DNA of 36,698 bases, taken from Bacillota bacterium. Its GTDB lineage: Bacteria > Bacillota > Clostridia > Christensenellales > Aristaeellaceae. Both the position numbers and the translations under genes were made by a program. Shown piece by piece: positions 1 to 7,625 of this stretch. Location: positions 1-36,698 of the forward strand of contig JAEWYP010000033.1 in the NCBI GenBank assembly GCA_023395615.1. The letters run 5' to 3'. Position 1 is the stretch's first letter, and every line of letters starts with the position of its first letter. The notes under the pieces are model-generated. The model was not told the DNA's origin. It was given only the letters and a program-made list of their open reading frames with translations, and made no database searches.

Positions 1-1351
1 CCTGATAACCCGCGACGCCACCGTTTTCGCAAACCACATCGCCGCTGTAAAGGGCGGTCAGCATATCCGCAGGCATCCATTCGGTGCTGTTGTTTTCATT
101 ATATTGTATATATGCATGATGCCCGGAATCCGTTTCCCGATCAAGACTTTCTTTCAGGAAACCCTGAATTGTATGATGAAAGGATACCTCGGATATCTGC
201 TTGATATTCTGTACAGAGAGAGACGAAAAAAGAACGAAAACGATGCAGAACAGCAATGGGAAAATCTTCTGCCCTTTCAAGCGGTCCATTACGGCGCCTG
301 CGAATACGGCGGTTAACGCAGGAACCGCGATCAGGCAGGAGTAGACATACCAGCGATATTTCACATTGGCGAGGGAGTAAAAAAGAATGGGGATTGTAAA
401 CCATATAAAACAGCCGATTGCAGCTCTGCGCTGAACGGGTGAAAGTTGATGACCGCTTAGTAGAATTATCATGCAACACAATACGCAAAGCGACAATGCA
501 AGCAATAGTCCGGGGCTTCGGATCAACGGTGTCAGATAATACAGAAGCGCCGGTATAGCGGTATCCGCCGGATCAGCGACTGAACCGATCCGGTTTGCCA
601 CGTCGGTGGAGAACATGCGAGCCAGAAATGCGGTGCCATCACGAGAATAGCGGGCGATCGCCCATGAAAAGACGAGAAGGAGTCCTGCCGCCAGCAGAAG
701 AAAAAACCGTTTCGCAGATAACTGGTCGTTCTGTCTATTACATAGAAGGATCAAAAAGCATATCATGGGGATATTTACGGCATGGAAACCTTTCTCCAGA
801 AAGGCAAGGCCAAAGCATATTGCGCTGCAATAGAGCCAGCGAAAACTGCGATCACACATTATAGTGGAAAGAATCGCCAGAGTAAAGAAAAGCTGATACT
901 GCGCATCCGCGTCGCCATATCGCGCAAAGTGCAGTCCGAAAAACACCCGGTTAGCCGTAAATATGGCGAGCGTCAGAACGGCGGTCCAGCGCCCGCATCG
1001 TTTCCATGACCACAGGGCAACCGCCAGAGCGGTCAACAGACCGGAGAACGCGCTGAAAAAGCGCAGAGCAAACGCGTTATAACCAAAAAGCCGATAGGCA
1101 AGTGAAATCAGCCAGAAGCTGAGCGGTGGTTTCAGATTCCAATAATCCGGGAGCCCCTGATAGGTTTGAACCAGGTAATCGCTGTTGCGGATCATTTCGT
1201 AGGCGTTCACACCGTGACGCGCTTCGTCGTAACTTTCAATCGGCGAATCGCCAAGATGTCCGAACAACAGATAAAGCAGCGCAACAAGAAGAAACGCAAC
1301 GACGAGAAAGAATGCTGCGTCTGTTTTCCGAAGATGTGTGCGGTCTGTCAT
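1..1351 (-). CDS. GT39/ArnT-like membrane glycosyltransferase, 3' end cut by window edge
   Basis: The frame runs without a stop from an ATG at 1351 to the left edge, giving the first 450 residues of a polytopic membrane protein. Long hydrophobic segments recur through the protein, starting at residues 13-31. An acidic pair in YDEARHG (Asp42-Glu43) lies just after the first membrane segment, followed by KPPL (74-77) and a later FARYGDAD segment. This layout is that of the dolichyl-phosphate-mannose/ArnT superfamily (GT39/PMT_2), which transfers a sugar from a polyprenyl-phosphate carrier to a lipid or protein on the outer face of the membrane. The acceptor cannot be told. An AGGAGGA site at 1361-1367 lies 9 bases before the ATG. 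The gene diverges from yicC. The family call is confident; the substrate is unknown, and the C-terminal soluble part lies mostly outside the window. Confidence 0.82.
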   Translation of the reverse strand, partial: MTDRTHLRKTDAAFFLVVAFLLVALLYLLFGHLGDSPIESYDEARHGVNAYEMIRNSDYLVQTYQGLPDYWNLKPPLSFWLISLAYRLFGYNAFALRFFSAFSGLLTALAVALWSWKRCGRWTAVLTLAIFTANRVFFGLHFARYGDADAQYQLFFTLAILSTIMCDRSFRWLYCSAICFGLAFLEKGFHAVNIPMICFLILLCNRQNDQLSAKRFFLLLAAGLLLVFSWAIARYSRDGTAFLARMFSTDVANRIGSVADPADTAIPALLYYLTPLIRSPGLLLALSLCVLCCMIILLSGHQLSPVQRRAAIGCFIWFTIPILFYSLANVKYRWYVYSCLIAVPALTAVFAGAVMDRLKGQKIFPLLFCIVFVLFSSLSVQNIKQISEVSFHHTIQGFLKESLDRETDSGHHAYIQYNENNSTEWMPADMLTALYSGDVVCENGGVAGYQ

Positions 1352-1416
1352 CTGTGCGCATCCTCCTGATCGGGCAAGGAGCTGTTTACAGGAAAGTTAA
1401 CGCGGTCACCAATTGT

Positions 1417-1445
1417 ATTGTATATAATTGGGAGGCGGATGGCAA
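1417..1445 (-). promoter_or_regulatory. Sigma-A-type promoter for the GT39 gene
   Basis: On the minus strand TTGCCA (1440-1445) and TACAAT (1417-1422) are separated by 17 bases. The predicted start lies roughly 60 bases upstream of the ATG at 1351, so the spacing fits the GT39 gene. Confidence 0.5.
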
Positions 1446-1663
1446 GTCGGAAATCCGGGTAAGCAATGATTGATTCACTTCGCGGCTATCAAAGTGGGGA
1501 GATGCAAATTTTGGTAAGAGAAGCCGAGGGAATAGCAACGCTATTTCAAGGATTATCGAACTTGAAGATGCGGTGCTCCGCGAAAGCAGGCGTGAAAGGG
1601 ATTGGTTCAACGATTTCCTGGGGATTCGGCGACGGTTTCGTCGAGGATAACCGGGATCGTGAT
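1446..1663. other. Unassigned part of the intergenic region between the GT39 gene and yicC
   Basis: The intergenic region spans 1352-1737 and holds two divergent promoters at its ends. The middle 218 bases contain open frames only without a ribosome binding site, and one small inverted repeat (AATAGC-AAC-GCTATT near 1529-1543). I recognise no RNA gene or riboswitch in it. Confidence 0.4.
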
Positions 1664-1691
1664 TTGCAATTGAGCGGTTTTATGCTATAAT
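1664..1691 (+). promoter_or_regulatory. Sigma-A-type promoter for the yicC operon
   Basis: TTGCAA (1664-1669) and TATAAT (1686-1691) are 16 bases apart. A TGC immediately before the -10 gives an extended -10 element. Transcription would start near 1698, about 40 bases before the yicC ATG. Confidence 0.7.
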
Positions 1692-1737
1692 AAGGTTTAA
1701 TCTTATGGCCAGGGGCGGAAAGGCGGGATGGATGACA

Positions 1738-2607
1738 ATGCTCAGTATGACAGGTTACGGCCGATACCGTGCAAGTAGCGAAGGTCGCGATCTGTTGCTG
1801 GAATTGAAATCCGTCAACCATCGCTTTCTGGATGTGAATTTTCGGCTGCCCAAAGCGCTGACCTTTCTGGAAGACCCGTTAAGGGAGCTTCTCAACGGAG
1901 GCATGAGGCGCGGACATGTAGAATTAACGATCGTATATCAGAATAACCGAACAGACGCTAATGCAATCCTGATCGACCGTGAATTGCTGATGCAATGTGC
2001 GCAGGAAACGCAAACGCTTGCAAAAGCACTGGATACACCATCGCCGACAATCGCAGAGTTAATCGCGATGAGCGGGGCGCTGAGTGTGAGCCAGGCGGAC
2101 GAGAATATTCAGGCGGTAACAGCGCTTGCGGAAGAAGCCTACGGGGTTGCTTTTAAGCAGTTGCAAGCGATGCGTGCCCGGGAAGGGGAAGCGCTGGCGG
2201 CCGACCTGACCGGTAATCTGGAACAGGTGGAAACGCTGGCCAAACGGATTGCCGCTCTGGCACCGATGGTGCCGCAAACCTACCGGGAGCGGTTGGAAGC
2301 ACGGCTGAAAGAATGGAATCTGCAGGGGGTGGACCCGCAACGGGTTGCGCAGGAAATCGCACTGGCGGCGGATCATTGCGCTATTGACGAGGAACTCGCG
2401 CGGCTTCAGAGTCACTTTCTCCAATTCCGGGTCTGTCTGAACACAGAAGACGAAGTGGGCAGACGGATGGATTTTCTGTTGCAGGAGATGAACCGTGAGG
2501 TGAACACGATCGGTTCCAAAGCGTCCGACGCGGAGATAGCGCACTGCGTGGTAGAAATGAAATGCCTGCTGGAGAAACTGCGTGAGCAGGTACAAAACGT
2601 ATTGTAA
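1738..2607 (+). CDS. yicC: YicC family endoribonuclease
   Basis: A 289-residue protein of normal family length. It starts with the family signature LSMTGYGR and ends with the conserved block LLQEMNREVNTIGSKASD in the C-terminal DUF1732 domain. E. coli YicC is known as an RNase that acts on small RNAs; the same cytoplasmic activity is inferred here. Two in-frame ATGs lie upstream (1705, 1732), but the AAAGGCGGG site at 1719-1727 is best spaced for 1738, which also places the family signature at the N-terminus. It is the first gene of an operon with remA, gmk, rpoZ and coaBC, a common Clostridia order. The family call is sure; the exact start is less so. Confidence 0.93.
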   Translation: MLSMTGYGRYRASSEGRDLLLELKSVNHRFLDVNFRLPKALTFLEDPLRELLNGGMRRGHVELTIVYQNNRTDANAILIDRELLMQCAQETQTLAKALDTPSPTIAELIAMSGALSVSQADENIQAVTALAEEAYGVAFKQLQAMRAREGEALAADLTGNLEQVETLAKRIAALAPMVPQTYRERLEARLKEWNLQGVDPQRVAQEIALAADHCAIDEELARLQSHFLQFRVCLNTEDEVGRRMDFLLQEMNREVNTIGSKASDAEIAHCVVEMKCLLEKLREQVQNVL

Positions 2608-2620
2608 CGGGAGGCATGTC

Positions 2621-2890
2621 ATGAGGCTTATCAACATTGGTTTCGGCAATATGATCGCCGCGGAACGGATTGTGGCGGTGGTCAGCCCGGACAGCGCACC
2701 CGTGAAACGTCTGGTACAGGAGGCGCGGGATTTGAAAAAGATTGTGGACGCGACGCAGGGACGTCGAACACGTGCCGTAATCGTAACCGACAGTGGGCAT
2801 ATCGTACTTTCCGCCATCCAGCCCGAAACGGTCGCAGGGCGTTCGGGCAGCCGCGATACCGCGGTCATGATGGAAGAAAAGGAGATATAA
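2621..2890 (+). CDS. remA: RemA/DUF370 regulator
   Basis: Eighty-nine residues, the same length as Bacillus RemA, beginning with the diagnostic MRLINIGFGNM. The segment RRTRAVIVTDSGHIVLSA is the conserved core of DUF370. In B. subtilis RemA is a DNA-binding protein that activates biofilm matrix and osmoprotection genes; in Clostridia the gene sits, as here, between yicC and gmk, and its targets are mostly unknown. The ATG at 2621 is preceded by GGGAGG (2609-2614), 6 bases away. An earlier in-frame start at 2582 would overlap yicC and add residues absent from the family. Transcribed with yicC and gmk (gaps of 13 and 2 bases). Confidence 0.93.
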   Translation: MRLINIGFGNMIAAERIVAVVSPDSAPVKRLVQEARDLKKIVDATQGRRTRAVIVTDSGHIVLSAIQPETVAGRSGSRDTAVMMEEKEI

Positions 2891-2892
2891 GG

Positions 2893-3504
2893 ATGGGCGT
2901 AATCGTCAAACGAACGGGCATGTTGCTGATCATCTCCGGCCCGTCGGGTACGGGAAAAGGTACGCTGGTGAAGAGGCTGATGGAAAACGACCCGAGCATC
3001 GCCTTTTCCTGCAGCGTAACGACACGGGCTCCACGGCACGGGGAGACAGAAGGAATCGACTACCATTTCGTAGACGATGCGGAATATGACCGAATGCTGG
3101 CCAACGAGGAGTTTCTGGAGCACGCGACAGTGCATGGGCACCGTTACGGTACGCTGAAAGCGCAGGTATGCGATTTGCTGGCCAAAGGGAAAAATGTTCT
3201 GCTGGATATTGACCCGCAGGGCGCCATCGCGGTGATGGCAAACGCTAAAGACTACGTAAGTATTTTTATTTTACCGCCCAGCTTCAGCGCTTTGCGCGTA
3301 AGGCTGCACACGCGCAATACCGACGACCCCGTGGAAATCGAACGGCGGTTGCGCAATGCCCGCAAAGAAGTACTGAATATCAATAAGTACCAGTACGCTG
3401 TGATTAATGATGATTTGGAGCTGGCGGTATCACAGCTCACCAGCATCGTTAATGCCGAAAAACAGCGCACAATCCGCTTTATCCCGACGATTCTGGAAGA
3501 CTGA
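2893..3504 (+). CDS. gmk: Guanylate kinase
   Basis: A 203-residue enzyme that phosphorylates GMP to GDP with ATP in the cytoplasm. The P-loop GPSGTGKGT lies at residues 16-24, followed by the GMP-binding SVTTRAPRHGE segment, the DIDPQGA motif (DIDVQGA in most homologues) and the late YAVINDDLE block. Its length matches the usual ~205 residues. A short leader (MGVIVKRTG) precedes the first beta strand. The start follows a GGAG site at 2881-2884, and only 2 bases separate it from the remA stop. The conserved gmk-rpoZ pairing supports the assignment. Confidence 0.96.
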   Translation: MGVIVKRTGMLLIISGPSGTGKGTLVKRLMENDPSIAFSCSVTTRAPRHGETEGIDYHFVDDAEYDRMLANEEFLEHATVHGHRYGTLKAQVCDLLAKGKNVLLDIDPQGAIAVMANAKDYVSIFILPPSFSALRVRLHTRNTDDPVEIERRLRNARKEVLNINKYQYAVINDDLELAVSQLTSIVNAEKQRTIRFIPTILED

Positions 3505-3518
3505 GGAGGAGAATGAAA

Positions 3519-3731
3519 ATGGCTATTGTAAATCCGACGATCGTAGAACTGTGTGAGAAGGTAGACTGCCGCTATACGCTGGTGGTGGAAACGAGCAAAC
3601 GTGCGCGGCAACTGGTGGGCGGCGCTCAACCACTGATCGACGCAAAGGAATTAAAGCCCCTGGGGGTCGCTGTGGAAGAAGTAAATCGTGGATTGCTGAC
3701 CTATTCCCGCAACCCGGATTTGGAGGAGTAA
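3519..3731 (+). CDS. rpoZ: RNA polymerase omega subunit
   Basis: A 70-residue protein with the omega core EKVDCRYTLVVETSKRARQL near the N-terminus. Omega binds the beta-prime subunit and helps assemble RNA polymerase. An ATG at 3513 is also in frame, but the AGGAGGAG site ends at 3511, so 3519 (7 bases away) is the better start. The gene sits directly after gmk and its stop abuts the coaBC GTG. The C-terminus NRGLLTYSRNPDLEE is typical of Clostridia homologues. Confidence 0.93.
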   Translation: MAIVNPTIVELCEKVDCRYTLVVETSKRARQLVGGAQPLIDAKELKPLGVAVEEVNRGLLTYSRNPDLEE

Positions 3732-4934
3732 GTGACTGCGAACATCGTAGTAGGCGTATCCGGCGGAATCGCTGCCTACAAGGCGGTCGAAGTGGTTTCC
3801 CGATTGATGAAATTGGGGGCCAACGTTGATGTAGTGATGACGCACAACGCGACACTGCTGATTGCGCCCGCAACGTTTGAAGCCATCAGCCATAATGCGG
3901 TGTATGTGGACACGTTTGTGCAACAGAATCACCACGAGATCGGGCATATTGCGCTGGCGCAGAAGGCGGATCTCTTTATTGTGGCACCTGCGACAGCCAA
4001 CACGATGGCAAAGATGGCCTGCGGAATTGCCGACAACCTGCTGACTGCCACTCTGCTGGCCACGAAAGCGCCTGTGCTGATCGCCCCCGCGATGAACACT
4101 GGCATGTGGGAGGCGGAGGCGACGCAACAGAACCTGCGCACCTTGCTGGCGCGGGGTATGCACATTGTGGGGCCGGGAAGCGGCATATTGGCTTGCGGAA
4201 CCGTTGGTGCGGGCCGGATGAGTGAGCCGCCGGAGATTGTGGATGAAGCGATGCGGCTGTTAAACCGCAGGTGCGATATGGACGGATTACGCGTGCTGGT
4301 AACCGCCGGCCCGACCCGGGAACGGCTGGACCCCGTGCGCTTTATGAGCAACGATTCTTCGGGGAAGATGGGTTTTGCGCTTGCAAAAGCCGCCATGGAA
4401 CGCGGGGCGGCCGTTACGCTGGTGGCGGGGCCGACGAAGGAGAACCCGCCGGAGGGCGCAAACCTTGTACCGGTAGAAAGCACAATGGATCTGCTCGCCG
4501 CTATGGAAAGCAACTGTGAATCACAAGATATCATCGTTCAGGCTGCGGCCCCCGCGGATTATCGTTTTGCCAACCCCAGCGAACAGAAAATTAAGAAAAC
4601 CGACGGCACGCCGCTGACGCTGGAACTGGTGGAAAACCCGGATGTTGCCCGGCAAGTTGCTGCCCGGAAACGCCCTGGACAGACGCTGGTGGGTTTTGCC
4701 GCCGAAACACACAACGCGTTGCCCAACGCGCGGGAAAAGCTGGCTCGAAAAGGGCTGGATCTGATCGTGCTGAACGACGTGACACAGGAAGGCGCCGGAT
4801 TCGGAACCGATACCAATATTGCAACACTGATTACCGCTGAAGGCGAGACGGAATATCCCCTGATGAGCAAACGGGAGCTGGCCGATATCATTCTGGATAC
4901 TGCGCTGGCATTGCATCGGGGCGAGAAAGCCTGA
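3732..4934 (+). CDS. coaBC: Bifunctional CoaBC (phosphopantothenoylcysteine synthetase/decarboxylase)
   Basis: A 400-residue fusion of normal length that carries out two steps of coenzyme A synthesis. The N-terminal CoaC half is a flavodoxin-like decarboxylase: GVSGGIAAYKA at the FMN-binding start, HHEIGHIALAQKADL with the catalytic His, the PAMN motif, and the ACGTVGAGRM substrate flap. The C-terminal CoaB half begins near VLVTAGPTRERLDPVRF and contains AAAPADYR and KIKK, the CTP-linked ligase elements. It starts with GTG directly after the rpoZ stop, with GGAGGAG at 3722-3728. In many Firmicutes priA, def and fmt follow; here a terminator and a tRNA array do. Confidence 0.96.
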   Translation: MTANIVVGVSGGIAAYKAVEVVSRLMKLGANVDVVMTHNATLLIAPATFEAISHNAVYVDTFVQQNHHEIGHIALAQKADLFIVAPATANTMAKMACGIADNLLTATLLATKAPVLIAPAMNTGMWEAEATQQNLRTLLARGMHIVGPGSGILACGTVGAGRMSEPPEIVDEAMRLLNRRCDMDGLRVLVTAGPTRERLDPVRFMSNDSSGKMGFALAKAAMERGAAVTLVAGPTKENPPEGANLVPVESTMDLLAAMESNCESQDIIVQAAAPADYRFANPSEQKIKKTDGTPLTLELVENPDVARQVAARKRPGQTLVGFAAETHNALPNAREKLARKGLDLIVLNDVTQEGAGFGTDTNIATLITAEGETEYPLMSKRELADIILDTALALHRGEKA

Positions 4935-4942
4935 CAAATCAA

Positions 4943-4989
4943 CGCTTTCCCCGGCGCATCCACATCCAAACGGGGAAAGCGGTTTTTTT
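4943..4989 (+). terminator. Intrinsic terminator of the yicC-coaBC operon
   Basis: A perfect 10-base-pair stem (CGCTTTCCCC with GGGGAAAGCG) closes an 18-base loop and is followed by GTTTTTTT. It lies 8 bases after the coaBC stop. Confidence 0.9.
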
Positions 4990-5011
4990 ACGGAAACGAT
5001 GATTTTTAGCC

Positions 5012-5040
5012 TTGACAAAACGATGAATCGAGGTTATGAT
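5012..5040 (+). promoter_or_regulatory. Consensus-like promoter of the tRNA array
   Basis: TTGACA (5012-5017) and TATGAT (5035-5040) are 17 bases apart. The start would be near 5047, giving a leader of about 55 bases before tRNA-Val. The perfect -35 and optimal spacing suit a stable-RNA promoter. Confidence 0.88.
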
Positions 5041-5100
5041 ATATCACGTCGCCGCGCTGAGAAGCCTTGCGGCAAGGAGCTTCGGAGCTCGGTGTACCAA

Positions 5101-5176
5101 GGGAGCATAGCTCAGTTGGGAGAGCATCTGCCTTACAAGCAGAGGGTCACAGGTTCGAGCCCTGTTGTTCCCACCA
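5101..5176 (+). tRNA. tRNA-Val(UAC), CCA encoded
   Basis: A full cloverleaf: acceptor GGGAGCA pairs with TGTTCCC, the anticodon loop CTTACAA sits between TCTGC and GCAGA, and the T arm carries GGTTCGAGCC. Discriminator A and an encoded CCA end the gene. First gene of a five-tRNA transcript. Confidence 0.96.
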
Positions 5177-5184
5177 ATCCATAT

Positions 5185-5261
5185 GGCCAAGTAGTTCAGT
5201 TGGTTAGAATGCCAGCCTGTCACGCTGGAGGTCGAGGGTTCGAGCCCCTTCTTGGTCGCCA
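5185..5261 (+). tRNA. tRNA-Asp(GUC), CCA encoded
   Basis: Acceptor GGCCAAG pairs with CTTGGTC (one G-T pair). The anticodon loop CTGTCAC lies between CCAGC and GCTGG, with a T arm GGGTTCGAGCCC. Discriminator G and CCA follow. It starts 8 bases after tRNA-Val. Confidence 0.96.
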
Positions 5262-5265
5262 TTTT

Positions 5266-5341
5266 GCCTTGGTAGCTCAGTCGGTAGAGCAGGAGACTGA
5301 AAATCTCCGTGTCGGTGGTTCGATTCCGCCCCAAGGCACCA
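5266..5341 (+). tRNA. tRNA-Phe(GAA), CCA encoded
   Basis: Acceptor GCCTTGG pairs with CCAAGGC, the anticodon loop CTGAAAA lies between GGAGA and TCTCC, and the T loop is TTCGATT. Discriminator A and CCA are encoded. It starts 4 bases after tRNA-Asp. Confidence 0.96.
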
Positions 5342-5346
5342 GGTGT

Positions 5347-5421
5347 GCGGTAGTAGCTCAGTGGTAGAGTGCCACCTTGCCAAGGTGGATGTCGCGAGTC
5401 CGAATCTCGTCTACCGCTCCA
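5347..5421 (+). tRNA. tRNA-Gly(GCC), CCA encoded
   Basis: Acceptor GCGGTAG pairs with CTACCGC, and the anticodon loop TTGCCAA lies between CCACC and GGTGG. Discriminator T and CCA are encoded. The T arm (GCGAGTCCGAATCTCGT) has the loop sequence TCCGAAT rather than the usual TTCGANT. Confidence 0.95.
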
Positions 5422-5432
5422 CACTCCCATTC

Positions 5433-5458
5433 AGAAGCGATGAAGTATCATCGCTTCT
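5433..5458 (+). repeat. Perfect hairpin inside the tRNA array
   Basis: AGAAGCGATGA and TCATCGCTTCT form an 11-base-pair perfect stem around the 4-base loop AGTA. It lies between tRNA-Gly and tRNA-Cys and is followed by CTAATT, not by a T-run, so it is unlikely to be a full terminator. It could be an RNase processing site or a partial attenuator. Confidence 0.7.
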
Positions 5459-5464
5459 CTAATT

Positions 5465-5539
5465 GGTGCCATAGCCAAGCGGTAAGGCGAAGGTCTGCAA
5501 AACCTTTATTCCCCGGTCCGAATCCGGGTGGCACCTCCA
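5465..5539 (+). tRNA. tRNA-Cys(GCA), CCA encoded
   Basis: Acceptor GGTGCCA pairs with TGGCACC, and the anticodon loop CTGCAAA lies between AAGGT and ACCTT. Discriminator T and CCA are encoded. As in tRNA-Gly, the T loop reads TCCGAAT. Last gene of the array, set 43 bases after tRNA-Gly by the hairpin. Confidence 0.95.
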
Positions 5540-5620
5540 ACGGTCAAGAAAGCTCTTCTGAAAATCCAGTCGGTTTTCAGCTTTCCCCAAAGGAATGCGA
5601 ACAGAGCGGCAGATCGTCTA

Positions 5621-5654
5621 AAAAACTCCCGTCTTTACAAAGACGGGAGTTTTT
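5621..5654 (+). terminator. Intrinsic terminator of the tRNA array
   Basis: ACTCCCGTCTTT and AAAGACGGGAGT form a 12-base-pair stem (5625-5636 with 5639-5650) over a very short loop, preceded by A5 and followed by TTTT. It is the strongest hairpin in the window. A weaker stem, CTGAAAA with TTTTCAG, lies just upstream (about 5560-5582). Confidence 0.92.
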
Positions 5655-5808
5655 CTATGCGTTCAGCCCAATTCAACACATTTACGGAAATGACATACCA
5701 ACCTTCTTTACCCTGCGCGGTTGGGGTCTTGCGACGGAGGATACTGTTCTTGAGATGCAGGCTTGAATTGCCTCCGTTCGGCTCTTCTGATGGCGGAGGG
5801 AAACCGAA

Positions 5809-6450
5809 TCATGAACGGTTCTCCTCTTCGCACAGACGCGCGATCACGGCTTTAAGCGCCCGATAAGCTTCCCCATAGGCATAGCCGCGACGCTGCATCG
5901 CGGGAAGCGCCTTGCGGATCGCGTCCGACGGTGTGAGCTCATGATAACGGCGAAGCAATTTCTCTGCTACTTCCAGGGTTTGCTGATCCTCTGTTTCGGA
6001 ATTCAGCCCGTTCAGAGCCGCTTCCGCAGTTTCACTGTCCACGCCTTTCATGCGTAACTCCTGCCGGATACGCGACCTGCCGATTCCCTGCTGGCTTCGG
6101 GCTTGCGCCCATACGGAAGCGAACTCGGCGTCGTCCAGTAACTTTTCTTTTTCCAGTTTGTAGATCACCATTTCTACAGTGTCCGGCAGGCAACCGCGCA
6201 GCTGCAGGGCGCGTTCCACCTCGCGCCGACTGCGCGGGCGAATCGCCAGCAGGCGCACGGCGCGGTTCAGCGCGTCAGGATACTGTAAAACCAGCAGATT
6301 TTTCTGATATTCAGCCCAGTCAAGCGACTGCCCTTCGCACAGGGGTAGTTCGCGCAGCTCGGCTTTGGACAGGTGGAATGTATCGGTATCGTTTACCGTT
6401 ACCTGATAACCGTTCCGCACCTCCGTCATACGAGTCACCAAATCGTTCAT
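5809..6450 (-). CDS. recX: RecX regulatory protein
   Basis: A 213-residue RecX-family protein, which binds RecA filaments and modulates recombination. The family shows in NRAVRLLAIRPRSRREVERAL, then KLLDDAEFASVWAQARSQQ and GIGRSRIRQELRMKGV, which are the tandem three-helix RecX repeats; the N-terminal ~55 residues form a less conserved beta domain. The ATG overlaps the stop of the upstream hydrolase gene by 4 bases (ATGA), so translation is probably coupled. It is the last gene of the lgt operon. About 150 bases of sequence without a gene follow its stop before the tRNA terminator; they hold only a weak CCTCCG/CGGAGG stem. Confidence 0.9.
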   Translation of the reverse strand: MNDLVTRMTEVRNGYQVTVNDTDTFHLSKAELRELPLCEGQSLDWAEYQKNLLVLQYPDALNRAVRLLAIRPRSRREVERALQLRGCLPDTVEMVIYKLEKEKLLDDAEFASVWAQARSQQGIGRSRIRQELRMKGVDSETAEAALNGLNSETEDQQTLEVAEKLLRRYHELTPSDAIRKALPAMQRRGYAYGEAYRALKAVIARLCEEENRS

Positions 6451-7625
6451 GAGGATTCACCCACCTTGAAGAACCGAATCAGATCGCGGTTCAGGCAGCT
6501 TAAGTGGCCGACGCGACGTTCACTCGCGCCACTGTTGAGCGAAACGAAACCGTCGCTGGCATCGTCGAAGAAAACTCCGTTCACCGCGCCATAGGCAAAC
6601 CCCTGATGTCCATACAGCGGGGCCGGGCTGATGCCGCGATCATCCAGTGAAAGCAACCCCATGCCGTGGTTCATCCGGATTTCCTGCTCCGGCCAGACAC
6701 CCTGCGGAGTTTTCATGAGAGCTACGGTTTCCGGCGACAGGAAGCGATTTCCGTTTTGGTACCCGCCGTTCAGCAGCGGCAGGGTGAGACGCGCGAGTGC
6801 TTCCGCCGTGAGAAACAATCCGCCGGACGCCAGCAGATAATGATGCTCGGGATCTGGTGCGTCGAGTGGGTCTGTGTTTTGAACGCGGATTTCTGCGGAA
6901 AATGAAGGGTGAGAAGAAGCGGGGAGTACACGATAGCTGTTCGCGACCTGTCCCAGGGGAAGGGAAAGGAGATCAAATGAAGCGTTCATGCCCAGCGGTT
7001 TAAAAAGTTCACGCTGTGCCAGTGTTTCCAGCGATTCGCCGAAGCGCTTCTCCAGCAGGCATCCGATAAGACCTGCCGCAAAGTTGCTGTATCGGAAGGT
7101 TTCTCCGGGTCCGCGCGCGGAAAAACACCCTCCGTCCGATAGAATATCGCTCACGCTCACCGGGTTTTGATAGGACTGAAAATACAGCGGGGAATCGATC
7201 AAGCCCGAGGTGTGGCTTAACAGCGCGCTTAGCGGGATCGGGTTTTCGGGGCAGAACGGATTACGTATCTTTGCCCCCCAGAAGGAGGAAATATCCTCGC
7301 TCACATCCAGGCGGCCAAGGGTTTGCAGGCGCATCACCAACACGGCACACACCATCTTGGCAACGGAGGCGGTTCGGAAATACGTATCGGCCGTAACCGG
7401 TATTCGAGGCGAGAGCGAAGCGTTACCAAACGCATAACATTCGGTAAGCTCACCTTTTTGAATGTGCTGGATACAGCCGCCGACCACATGATGGCGTCGG
7501 CAGATACGCGTTAGTTCCGGTGTCATTTTCCCGTCTTCCGTAGAGACGGCCTTCCATTGGCTGCTAAGACCCGCAAAGGGGAGTGCCAGCGCGTACAGCG
7601 TGTTTTTAGTCTTCCCGATGGGCAT
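6447..7625 (-). CDS. Serine beta-lactamase-like hydrolase (class C/DD-peptidase superfamily)
   Basis: A 392-residue protein of the beta-lactamase/penicillin-binding fold. The catalytic motifs are in order: SVAK (Ser87-Lys90), YSN (Tyr179-Asn181) and HQG (340-342) in place of KTG. Such proteins are esterases, peptidases or amidases far more often than true resistance enzymes, and the substrate cannot be read from the sequence. No signal peptide is obvious; the first 20 residues are only mildly hydrophobic. GGAGGT lies 6 bases before the ATG at 7625, which overlaps the end of lgt by 20 bases. Its place between lgt and recX looks operonic, but a shared role is not evident. Confidence 0.85.
   Translation of the reverse strand: MPIGKTKNTLYALALPFAGLSSQWKAVSTEDGKMTPELTRICRRHHVVGGCIQHIQKGELTECYAFGNASLSPRIPVTADTYFRTASVAKMVCAVLVMRLQTLGRLDVSEDISSFWGAKIRNPFCPENPIPLSALLSHTSGLIDSPLYFQSYQNPVSVSDILSDGGCFSARGPGETFRYSNFAAGLIGCLLEKRFGESLETLAQRELFKPLGMNASFDLLSLPLGQVANSYRVLPASSHPSFSAEIRVQNTDPLDAPDPEHHYLLASGGLFLTAEALARLTLPLLNGGYQNGNRFLSPETVALMKTPQGVWPEQEIRMNHGMGLLSLDDRGISPAPLYGHQGFAYGAVNGVFFDDASDGFVSLNSGASERRVGHLSCLNRDLIRFFKVGESS

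Noticed and set aside
1466..1690. A 74-residue frame upstream of yicC
   Set aside because: It has no Shine-Dalgarno site and overlaps the yicC promoter, and the protein has no recognisable feature.
2059..3141. A 360-residue minus-strand frame over yicC-gmk
   Set aside because: It is antisense to three well-identified genes with no homology features.
4999..5430. Open frames on both strands over the tRNA array
   Set aside because: The DNA is fully explained by tRNA genes with complete cloverleaves. Such frames are commonly mis-annotated as proteins.
5760..5808. A terminator for recX
   Set aside because: Only a 6-base-pair CCTCCG/CGGAGG stem with no T-run on the minus strand is present, which is too weak to call.
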